Below, piece after piece: positions 9,624 through 21,600 of a stretch of DNA of 64,000 nt (positions are counted from its first letter, which is position 1; every line of letters starts with the position of its first letter). The notes beneath the pieces are model-generated. The model had not been told where the DNA came from and did no database searches. It worked only from the letters and a program-made list of their open reading frames with translations. The stretch is from Armigeres subalbatus (lineage: Eukaryota > Arthropoda > Insecta > Diptera > Culicidae). The stretch covers positions 28,659,242-28,723,241 of the forward strand of contig NC_085141.1 in NCBI RefSeq assembly GCF_024139115.2, in the 5' to 3' direction. A program made the translations under genes and the position numbers.

Positions 9624-12600
9624 CTATACCAAGAGAAGTATGTTAAATATCAACTTACCTGATTTTGTCCATAATTAAGATACATTCCTTCCGCATATCG
9701 GCGTCAATCACAAGTTTGCAGAGTGCTACGTAATATCCCATTGCCCTTTCTTTTCAACACTAGGTGTTTTTGTTCCTTATCAATAAATTCTAAGAACATA
9801 ATCTTAACAGTTGCAAAAACTTTAGGTATTTCTGTGTGTAAAAAGCTGTGAATTAAATTTACACACTTCAATAAATTAAATTCCTAACCTAGTGGATGAC
9901 TAATTGTAAGATAAGGGCTCCCAAAGATCCAGGGTCAAATAGGGCATCGTTTCTTAAGTGGTTTTTAAGAAACAACATGCAAACTAGCTAATATCTTTTG
10001 CAGTTTTTCAAGCAATTCTCTGGAATAAGAATGAAAAATCGATTATCTTCGGAAATTGTGACACAACAACAAACACTTACATATGATTCCCGATAGCGGG
10101 ATCCAACTGACTGGCGACGTGCTGCAGCATAGCAATAAATTGCGTCATGCTCTGCATTACGGCCGATCCGGCCGTCAGCCAAACGCGCGGCAATGTGTAG
10201 ACAATCATCGACGCCTTGTTAATGGCATCGGTCGGCGTGCAAACACGCATCCCATTCAGGAGGTAGCGATTCAGCAACGAACCAATCGCCAGTTCAGTCA
10301 GGGGTCCGTCCGCGATAACACCCTGCCAACAAGTTATATTCCGGAGTAACTTCAGTCCACTGCAGAACTGCCGTTGGAAAAATGACGATTTTGCTTCCTG
10401 CAGTCTGCAATGATAATTGTGAACGTAAGTAGTGAACGGTGATTCAGGGTATTTGGATCAAATATAACAAAGTAAGAAAATAAACAAATCATTGAAACAA
10501 ATATTCTTTGTGGCCAAATGAAACTATTTCAAAATGTAATTACAAATATATAAAAGAAAGTATAGAAATTACTGAAGAAATTCAATTAAAATACTTACTG
10601 TTTTGGAAAGACTGGAATGAAGACGTCGTTATCGATCGCCAGCTTGAGTTTGTCTAGAATTGCCTGGAAAAGCAACCGCAATTGTTTGCAGGTTCGTCTC
10701 AGCGATGGATAATCCCGGCTCAATCGGTTGATCAGTCGTACCAGTTTCAAGGTCTGCGTAGTCGACAACGGATCCCAGACCTGTTCGATTAGGACCGTCA
10801 GTTTTGGAAGTACGATTTTCTCAACCAGCGTTGGTATCAAACGAACATCTGGGTCTTCGGCCAAACTCGATTCGGTTTCGCCGGGCTGTCGACTGTACAG
10901 GCAGCAACTTCTATACCATGCTTCTCGTTCGAAATCGATGGTATCTTCCCCACTGACCGGGTTCCATGCGACGTACTTTATACGAATCAATGGACCCAAA
11001 ACCTTCGGTATACAAAGACTAACGTAAGCATCTTTGTACGAATCCATCTCTGCAGTGCGCCAGTTTTGAAACCGGTCTAGAATCTCTTCCACTTCGCAGA
11101 ATTCTTCTCCTGCATCGATGAAAATTTGTCTTGCTTCCAAACCTATCTCCTTCAGCGATGCTTGATATTGGGACACCTCAATGTCGGCCACCTCATCATC
11201 ACTGGACATTCCATCCAAGTGCGAATCAGACGTTTCGTTCTTCTCACGATCCCTTCGACGACGCGTCCGTCTACCCTCTCGTTCTGCGGCGCGTCGAACG
11301 CGATCCGGATCGTCATGCTGTCGTTTGATACCCTCTGAGAAATAAAAGTAAATCGATTACTATCTAACCAATGTGGGCAAGTAGAAAACTAACTGTTTGC
11401 ATCGGCCATTTCTTTGGCTTGATCGCGCACGTCCTGCCGTCGACGTTCGATGAGCATGCTGGAAAACTTAGCCATCGTTGTTATCGCTCGCTGTTCCAGT
11501 GCCACAATCTGCGGTAACTTTTCGTCTAAGCACTCCACCAAATCGTTGACGTAGCACTTGATTTCCTGGTAGAACCGATACTTGGCCGCAGCCACCGGTG
11601 CTTTCTGCTCACTCTGTAGATGGTCCAACTTAAGTACTTTCACCTCCTGGGTGATATTTTCGATGTCAGTGATATGTTTGTAGTTCAGTTCCTTCGTGAT
11701 TTGAAGTTTTTCGCTCAACTGCTTAAGGATTTCCTGAGGCATTCTTGGGCCGGACGCCTTCTGATCTTTTCCAGCGGTAGCTACGCGCGAAATGAGAGCA
11801 GCTGAGCCGGCCTTGGTATTGGCCTTCGTCAATCCGGACGTTTTTGCGTATGCTTGCTCCAGTAGAGCGCCGGTAGAAAGGATGCTGTCTTCTTCGGTTT
11901 GATAGGACTGACTGAAACCTTGGATCATGTACTGCGAGATGACTGATTCTTGGTGGGCGGATACCAACTGGGCACCAGTAACACCTTTCCGTATTTGTTG
12001 GTTTTCCCATTCTTTTGTTTCCATGTCGGAATCTTCTGCAGAATCTGGAATAATAGAAACTCGTTTAATCAAACGGGCAAATCACGAAAGGGATTTAATA
12101 TTCTAGTTTTAGTTATCATATGGAATGCTTTGTGCTTTTGATTTATACCCACACTTGTACAGTGGTATGCCGGGTACATGTGTCCACTTGACGTTTTTCA
12201 TACAAAATGGCCAACTTCGAAGATCAAGATCTTGGTTGCTCGTGACCAGATTTAGATGAAAAGTTGACTAGAGCTCATATTTCATAATTCATAATTCAAG
12301 TTATATCTGAGCTCTGGTATGTACCCCGAAGTTTCGATCTTATTGATTCACAGTCTGAAAAAATATTTCGGCTCTTTATCGAAGGTATGATGTTATTCGC
12401 CGAATGGAGATCTTACGGTCCTGTACTATTCCCCAGAAATCCATACCCCAGAATTCCATTCCCCAGAAAACCAATCGGCAGAATGTACCATTCCCCAGAA
12501 AACCAATCCCCAGAATTCACCGTTCCCCAGAAAACAGGATATATAGATGTACCGTGCACGCACCATACTTTGCGCAGTTAAGGAAATGCAAAATTGAATC

Positions 12601-15600
12601 AACTCGTACAACTTACAGAAAGTAGCTATCTGCCTGAAATAGTTTCCATGCTGTAGTATTATTATCATATTATTGTTTGAGAACTAAATTTGGTACAAAA
12701 ATTTGAAATAAATGGTAAATTGAACTTCAAAGCAGACCCCTTATAATATGCCTAACTTTGCGCACATAACTTGGAAAATTTCTAACATGAAGCAAGCGTC
12801 TATCAAACAATTTTTCATCCAAATTTTATTTTTTCAGCTAATACTACTACAGGCATACCTCGATAGTACGTACCCTCGATAGTGCGTACCCTCGATAGTA
12901 CGTACCCTCGATTGTACGTACATTTTACCTCGATAGTACGTACAAAAAAAAATTTTTTTTTCGTTTGATTTTCTGTAAGATTTTAGTTAAAATTTTAATA
13001 TGTTTTGATCAAGGCACATGCGTGGGGTCCTTCATATGCCACGAAATAATTTTACTTCTGATTTAAACATCAGCTTATAACGAATTTAGTTGCAGAACTT
13101 TAAAAAAGCAGGGTGTCATAAATATTAGACAATTTTACATAGCACATAATTCAAAGAACATCTGAAACAGCTGATAACATTCTCTAAAAATATTATCAGC
13201 AATGATTGAAATTGTATGTGTATGGATGTATAGACGATTTTCTTAGAAAGCAAAATAGCTATCCACTTAATTGAATAATTATTATGTTTATGAATTATTT
13301 TATCTATTAGGAAGTTAGTTGCAGTTCTAGAGCCCGTCTCCATCTATTAATTCACCTAATAGACCAGAGAATATTCCCCCGAGGAAAAAATTAAATCCAT
13401 CATGAGAACAGTGTTTCTTAAAAAATTGCGACAAGATGTTTCATTGATTAATTCAGTTTACAGTAAGTTAAGTTCCAATCTATCCACTCGTAGGTGACAA
13501 CATTTTTCTTGCGAAACAAATTAGCAGCGTTAAATACTAAAAAAAAGGATATTTTTTGTTGAACAATTATTTCATTCTATTTATTTTGTTATGTTTTTCA
13601 GTTACTTATTTATTTGATATAATAATTATGGTCTATTCCCATATCGGCGGTGGCGTGCCAGATTATTTTCATCCAGCGGCAGTGGCGTGGCAGCGTCATT
13701 ATTATTTTTATTTATTCAGACTAAGGCCGAAGTGACCTGTGCGGTATATAAGAGTCTTCTCCATTCGGCTCGGTCCATGGCTACACGTCGCCACCCACGC
13801 AGTCTACGGAGGGTCCGAAAGTCATCTTCCACCTGATCGATCCACCTTGCCCGCTGCGTACCTCTCCTTTTTGTGCCCGTCGGATCGTTGTCGAGAACCA
13901 TTTTCACCGGGTTACTATTCTGGCTACGTGCCCGGCCCACCGCAGTCGTCCGATTTTCGATGTTTCGCGGATGGTTCTCCCAGCAGCTCATGCAACTCGT
14001 GGTTCATTCGCCTCCTCCACGTACCGTCCGCCATCAGCACCCCACCATAGATGGTACGCAGCACTTTCCTTTCGAAAACTCCCAGTGCGCGTTGGTCCTC
14101 CACGAGCATCGTCCAGGTATCGTGTCCGTAGAGGACTACCGGTCTAATGAGCGTTTTGTAGATTGTCAGTTTGGTATGGCGGCGAACTCTATTCGATCGG
14201 AGCGTCTTGCGGAGTCCAAAGTACGTACGATTTCCAGCCACTATGCGTCTCCGAATTTCTCTGCTGGTATCATTTTCGGCAGTCACCAGTGAGCCCAAGT
14301 ACACAAATTCTTCGACCATCTCGATTTCGTCACCACCGATGCAAACTCGCGGTGGGTGGCTCACATTGTCTTCTCTTGAACCTTTTCCTATCATGTACTT
14401 CGTCTTCGACGTATTGATGACTAGTCCGATCTGCTTGGCTTCCCTCTTCAGTCTGATGTAGGCTTCCTCCATCTTCTCAAAGTTACGTGCCATGATATCT
14501 ATGTCGTCGGCGAAGCCAAATAGCTGGACGGACTGATTGAAAATTGTACCACTCGTGTTAATCCCTGCTCTTCGTATTACCCCTTCCAAAGCGATGTTGA
14601 ATATCAGACACGAAAGACCATCACCTTGCCGTAGCCCTCTGTGCGTTTCGAAGGGACTCGAGAATGCCCCTGAAACTCGAACTACGCACATCACCCGATC
14701 CATCGTCGCTTTGATCAACCGTGTCAGTTTATCCGGAAATCCGTGTGGCAGCGTCATGCCGCTCGTGTTTTACAAGTCGTGAATCAATTACGTGCATTCG
14801 AAATTTTTAGTTCCTCCAGAAATTTCTCAACAAGTTCCTCCAGGAATCTTTCCACGCCTCCTTTCCCAGAACTTTCACCAGAAAATAATTCAGAAATTCT
14901 CATGTAACTCCTCCTGGCATTTTCTATGAAGTTACTCCAGAAATTCCGCCAAGATCTCTCTGTTAACCTTCTGTCTGTGCTCAAAAAAACTTACTGTGCT
15001 CTGGGGTCAAATTGACCCCAAATTTGTTGCTATAACTTTTTAAATGTTTGGCCAATTTTGGATTTTTGGGTCTGTTTCGAAAGATAATTTAATCATCTTT
15101 CAGGTCATTATCAATGATTGACTTTTGGTGGGCGGGTACATCGCGGGGAGGAGTTTTAGTGAACAAGGGTACAAAAACAGTGATTTTTCATGATTATTTT
15201 GCTTATATCCGAAAATCCTTCCCATTTTGAACTGCACCTTTTTAAAAAAAAGTTATGCAGGAAGGCATGTGCTTTGGCATGAGGCGTTAATAAGTCTAGA
15301 ACTCGGCCGCCAGGTGGTGGTATATTTGAGCTCATTATTTTAGACTACTTAAGATATTCCGATATATATAGAATTCTTCTCAGTGTAAATATTCTTATAG
15401 CACAAATTTAAAAATTGGAATAAGTGCTCATTATATTGAGCATCGCTTTGTAGTGCTAGACATCCTGAACAGTGTTGCCGAATACAACTTGGATGTAGGT
15501 ATGAGGGATCTCAAGCTAAAGCAATCTATATAATAAAAATGAAATGGTCTGTGTTCGTATCCGCATAACTCGAAAACGGCTGGATGGATTTTATTCATTC

Positions 15601-18600
15601 CTTCAGCAGTTACATTCGTTATAGTTTCCGACGGGTTTATATGATATTTCCTCAGTCGAAATCATTGGTAAAGTTGAGTAGATTGTTAAAAACTAAAGTA
15701 AAGATTTGTATGGGATTTTCGCATAGGCAGTTCACAACGCGCAATTTCGCCTACTATGCAGGACAACGTCTGCTGGGTCGACTAGTATTTCATACATGCA
15801 AGAATATTACAAGAACACTAGCGCCGCCTATTTGTAATTTTTCTTATTATTTACTCCGTCACATGACAGTCCATTCTTACCAGACGAACTTTGTTAAAGA
15901 CGTCATCTTTACAAATTTCAAATTTGTTTGATAAGAATATTTACAATGAGGAAAATTCCATATACATATCGGAACTACTTGAGTAGTCTAAAATAATGAA
16001 TTCAAATATACCGCTACCTAGCGACCAAGCTCTTAACTAATCAATGCCTCATGTCAAATCACACGCCTTCCTGCACCTTTTTGAAAAGGTGCAGTTCAAA
16101 ATGGGTAGGATTTTCAGATATAAGTAAAATAAGAATAAAAAATCACTGTTTTGTACCCTTTTTTTACAAAAACCCCTCCCTGCGATGTATCCGCCCACCT
16201 ATAGTTAATCTTTGATAACGACCTGAAAGATGATTAAATTATCTTTCGAAACAGCCCCAAAAATCCAAAATTGGCCAAACATTTAAAAAGTTATAGCAAT
16301 TTCAATTTGGGGTCAATTTGACCCCAGAGCACAGACAACGTAAGTTTTTTGAAAAAAGTACACTGTAGCGCATATTTTCAAGATTTTTCAAGCGAATTTG
16401 CACCTAGGAGACAGATCTCGGCGAGTTTTACCAAACTACCAAAAATTAGGAGAATCGGTTGAAAACTAAAAAAATGGCAGCCACTCAAAGTGGCCTGGGG
16501 TCATATTGACCCCAGAGCACAGACAAAAGGTTAATTACTTCGAGATCTTCCAGAAATTCCCTTTGAATTTATTCGAAAACTCATGTAGAAGCCCTCGATA
16601 GGCATCTCCCACTCACGCCCCGGAAATTCTTCCAAAAATTCCTTGAGAAATTTGTCTGCAAACTGGCTATTTCTCCAGATATTCTTCCGAAAATTTCGTC
16701 TAAACTCGTTTGTAGCTACCTATACGACCTCCTTTTGACCCCGGACTCATAGAACATGATTTTATAATGAAACCCGCATCAAACCCCAGGCTGCTGGACT
16801 ACCCCTTCGGGGTGGGTACGAAAGATCTCTTTTGGTTCCGGGTCTCAGGGCGTGCGACGACGGATTTCGGAATCCTAACACAAAAGCGCTACTCTCGTTT
16901 AAACGATGTATTGCCTTCTCGGTGGTGGTGGCAGAAGAAACGGTTGGTATGCACATTGTTGGTTAGGTCGGGTACTTCCTTCGGCGGGCTGGCTTGCCCA
17001 CACCGGTAAGGTGGAGGTTGCGGCTTGTAGCTTCGATGAGATATGGGCGGGTATCGGAAACGGTAATGAAGTAGCCAACGATCACCTGGAAGTAGGCTTC
17101 AAAGAACGGTGGCGGCGAATGTCGGATGATGGCTACGGTAACTCTCCGGTGGTCGCTTCTACTAGGCTTCTAACCGACCCAGATTGCTACGGCTTCTACA
17201 AGTGTTGGGCGGGTTCTTGCAACACTTCGGGACAGAATCGGTGTCCCATTCTTTCAACTCTAGCTAAGGCCGAAGGACTCGGAAGGACTTAGGACTCTAG
17301 CTAAGGCCGAAGGACTCGGAAGGACTTAGAATTCGCACACGTTGAAGAATATGGCTACTTGGCTTCTCTCGCGTTTATTCACCATTGTTACTGGTTTGGC
17401 TTTCAAAACTCTACTACCCTTCTACTCTTCAACGGCGAGCCCCTTCCCGCCTCAAAGCCCAACGCCAAAATCTCTTTTCCCTTCCGTTTTCGATTTGCCG
17501 ATATCTTGCCCACTCAGCCACCCAATCGACTGTCCAAGCGTATTTTTTTAAATTGACCGTTGGCGCAGTACTTAATTTAATGGCAATCCCAGGATTCCAA
17601 ATTTAAAAGTACTCGTCGCAAAGCGTCACAGCATGCGTGAAATAATAAAAATGACAATTGTACATTGCTTCCGTATTGAGTGGTGTGCCCTTGAAAACGC
17701 GAGTACTTTCAAATTCGGATTCCGTGAGGATTGTCTTTAACATTTATTTGACTGAATTCCCGAAATCATGATTTTAAATACACACAATGTTACTCGCCGT
17801 TAACAACCTTTAAAAATTCATCTGGAAATCATTGAAAGAATTCTCCCAGAAGAATCAGCCGGAATTCTTCAAAATTCTGCTGGTATTTAATCTAAAATGT
17901 CTACTAAAAATCATCCAAAAATCCCTTCATTTTCCGGTTTCCGAGATTTTTTTTCTAGAAATTAGCAGCAAAATCTTAAAACAATAACCCCGGAAATTCT
18001 TCTAGAAACCCACCCAAATTTTCTTTCAAAAATTCCCCCACAAATTCTCCAAAAATTACTCCGGAAATTACTTCAAGAATTTCTCTATAAATCCCTTTAT
18101 AAATTCCCCAAAAAATTTCTTCATGAACTCCCGGGAAATCGTTTTGAAATTCCCTCAGAAATTTCTCAAGCTGTTGTGCAGAGAATTCGTTCAAGAGATG
18201 CTGCGGGAAGTTTCTTTTTAGGAAGAGTTTTAGAAGGAATTCTTATGTCACGTCACGTCACACTCTTTGGCCACAGATCAACTCTACGCTAGCTGCAGTT
18301 GTGAGTAGATCGCCATCCAGATTTAGATTTTAAGACTTTATTGACAGACATCGCCTCAATTCGTCGAGCTGAGTAGATCGGTATATGAAAGTAGGCCCTC
18401 CGGGCCTCTTATGAAACCTTCGTTTTTGGAGTAAACATATAGCCTTTTCGTTACACCTTGGTGTACGAGAAACGTTAACACGATTCTAAAGATGAGGATA
18501 TTAAAAAAAAACTTCGAATGTTCTCCCGTTTTTACATCTTCGAAATTTGTTTTGTTATTTTTATACTCATCATTGTGTTAAGTACCTATATAATTACAAA

Positions 18601-21600
18601 TCATAATAAACCTTTTCATTCACATAAAATCTATAGGGGAAATCCATAAAATACGTCACGTAAAAATGTAGCGATCTATCAACCACGGCCAATTGTCGCT
18701 TTTTGTAGTAGCATGCATAATTATGTACCATGTGTAACATATCCTTAAAATATTACTCCTGCAAATGTCACGTAATTTATGGATGTTCTGAAGTATTAAA
18801 ATACAGTATTTTGTAAAAAACATGTCACATGCATAAATAATTTTGCTCCATGCTACATGTAGGCACCATTTCAAGAAAATCTGGGTCCTGTTGGTCCCTT
18901 GTGTACTATATCAAATACAAATATGCTTATAGTATAGAGCCTTCTATCGAAACTTTGACTTCCGGGTGGTTTTATGATCATTCTGCTATTCCTAAATAAA
19001 CAAAAAGGCAAAAAAAAATGTTTTTGTTCGAATTTATTTTTGCTTCGATAGTACGTACGCTTCGATAGTACGTACACTAAAATTTCGCAGGTGTACGTAC
19101 TATCGAGGTATGCCTGTATTACAATTCATGTTCATTCCATTTGTAGGCATATTTGAGCATACTAGAGATGATAAGGATGCCCAGCATTATTTTCTTATGA
19201 TTCGACATACTTTGTATGTTTTCACGTCTGTTGGTGTATGTACAGCATCATTTATGTACATTGGCCATAGCTAACAAAAGTTCTTTTTTGCGTAAACACT
19301 ATTCCAACGAGGTATATCATAAATGTTGAAAATATCGAAGAAATACGAGTTGTGCGCAAAATTTGGTACACTGTATTGAAAAATTGTTCCTAACATTGCG
19401 CATCATATATTTTAACGAAAAATGTAAATAACTAACCAAATTCTCATAAGATGGCTTCGACAATATTATAATTATTGGGTCCATGTGTAATCAGTTGTCA
19501 ACGAATGTAATAATTTACAAAAAATACAGTTTTTCGAGTAAACCGTCACTTGTCATTTGTGCTAAGAACACGCCATTTTGGTCATTTTCACTGTTTTCAG
19601 TACAAGTTTCGACTATTAAAATGAAAAATGTGTCATTTAACAGCGAAAAAATGCATGCACTTTAATGATAACATGTATATTGTGCTGACAAGCTATAATT
19701 ATATTTCGAAATTCAATTTATACGCACTCTATTACAAAAATGCGCAAAGTTAGGAGCTGCGCAAAGTTGGGTACGTGCACGGTACATGATTTCATTTTCT
19801 TGGAATCATTTGTCTTGATAAGTTGAATGTGCAAGGGCCATTGTGGCACTATAGTTTCAAATACAATGTTGTTTACCCAAAAATAGGATGTAAATGAGTA
19901 TTAGTTGTTTTCCGTGCAAGCTACACAGCCTGACACCGACAGGACGTTGAAGACGTCATACCGTCAGTAACCAGTAGTGTGTGGGCATAAAAGGAAGAGC
20001 AACTAGCACGTCAGAAGCTCGTTAAAATGGTGGAATCAGTTGCTGCTTTGCAGCAATGCTTGGCGGCGACAAGAGGTAAGATCGAACGTATCCGACGCGC
20101 GATAGAAGCTGCGAATCAGGATCATGGTAAGTTTTCCTATCATGCTCTTAAATTATATGTCGAAACTGTTGTTGCTGCATACAACGAGTACAATTCTTTG
20201 CAAAATCGGATTTATCTTGCCGATCCGATGCGGCGAGAAGAGTTTGAGCAGACTTACATCGAGTTCGAGGAGATTTACGAATTTGTTCGAATAAGTCTCG
20301 CTGAAATGATCCAAGCGCACGAAGACATCCAAAAGGAGACTGTGGAGCAACAGACAAAGCTGATTGAAGCTCAGCCGCCTTACCAGCTGAACAGGAATGA
20401 GATGAGAACCCAACAATGTGTACCATCCCTTCTACTACAGCAAACGCCGCTGCCAACTTTCGATGGTCGCTACGAAAATTGGCATAAGTTCAAAGACAGA
20501 TTTAAGGATATTGTAGACAAGTGTACTGGAGACTCGCCAGCTACTAAACTACTTTACCTGGATAAGGCGCTAGTAGGCAAAGCACAGGGTGCTATCGACC
20601 AGCAGCCATTGAATGACAATAATTACGATGGGGCATGGAGGATATTGACCGGCCTGGGAGGCCACGATGGAACATGGAGAGCTCCCGGAATATGGTAAAA
20701 CGATGGATTTTCTTCGAGAGCGGTGCTACATGTTGGAGTGGTGTGAGTTGTCTGTTAACACACTCAAAAATAGAACTCCGATCAACCAACGAAACGGAGT
20801 TTTAGCTCCCTCAAGCAAGGTGCATGCGGCTACCGTACAGCAAACGAGTTGCGCTGTATGCAATAACGACCATATGATCGATAATTGTGAAGTGTTCAAG
20901 AAGATGACGGTGAACAGTCGTTACTCCAAGGCAAAACAACTAGGTCTATGTTTCCTGTGTCTGAAACGTGGACATCGCACGGCCAATTGCAAGGTTGAAG
21001 GAAGTAGATGGTGTGGGTGCAAGAACAAGCACGCCTTGATGCATCCGAAGGACAAGAGCGAGAACGTTGAAGCATCAGCGGCCAAGCTTGAAATGGGTCC
21101 AATGGCCGGTAGTTCCGCAAGCATTGGAGAACCACATATCGTCGCGAAATGTGAAGCCTCTGTCTCGTCGAACGAGTCCCTGAAGCAGGTGCTATTGGCA
21201 ACTGCTATTGTTGATGTGATTGATTCTGGTGGAGCAGCGCACAAGTGTCGCGCGCTGCTAGATTCCGGTGCAATGGCAAATTTCGTGTCGGAAAGAATGA
21301 GTGATGTGTTGAATTTGACAAAACGGTGTGCGAATGCATCAATTATCGGTATAAATGGTACCAGAACAACTGTGAAATTCAGGGTCAATGTTACTGCCAA
21401 GTCGAGGACAACGGATTACAAGTTTTCTTTGGACTACCTGGGGCCTGTAGCATAATCGAAATTTTACTAACAATATTAGTAGAGTAGCTTGTAACTTGTA
21501 TTTTTCAGTTGCATAATGAATCTACACACGCAAAAAAAAGCGTTCCCGAATTCGTGAACAAGCAAAAATACACCGTGATTTAAATCATGGATTCGGGAAC

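Larger units (their letters stand above)
12850..19116. mobile_element. Tigger/pogo-like TIR element (no transposase), 6.3 kb with nested insertions
   Basis: The termini are CAGGCATACCTCGATAG (12850) and its exact complement (ending 19116). TA lies on each side at 12848-12849 and 19117-19118. The first 13 bases match the known start of Tigger-type pogo elements. Next to each end, 15-17 bp subterminal repeats (tcgatagtacgtac) occur, four or more on the left (12860-12945) and two on the right (19046-19077). Inside are an RTE fragment, a TTAA element with a Helitron and degenerate repeats. No transposase frame is recognised. Confidence 0.75.
12548..19786. mobile_element. Outer inverted-repeat element of intron 4
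   Basis: The left end reads tgtaccgtgcacg followed by cgcaccatactttgcgcag. The right end (19759-19786) is its reverse complement with a few changes. Additional gcgcaaagtt-type motifs lie just inside both ends. Without the nested 12850-19116 element, the parent is only about 970 bp and non-coding. A TA dinucleotide is part of the symmetric terminus, so the exact target duplication is not resolved. Confidence 0.55.

Noticed and set aside
10083..10349. Plus-strand frame of 88 codons
   Set aside because: It lies opposite exon 7 of the PAXBP1-like gene, whose frame, phase and splice sites are coherent.
20000..20026. 5' LTR of the first BEL element
   Set aside because: No TG...CA-bounded repeat shared between the upstream region and the 3' side was found, so no LTR is claimed.
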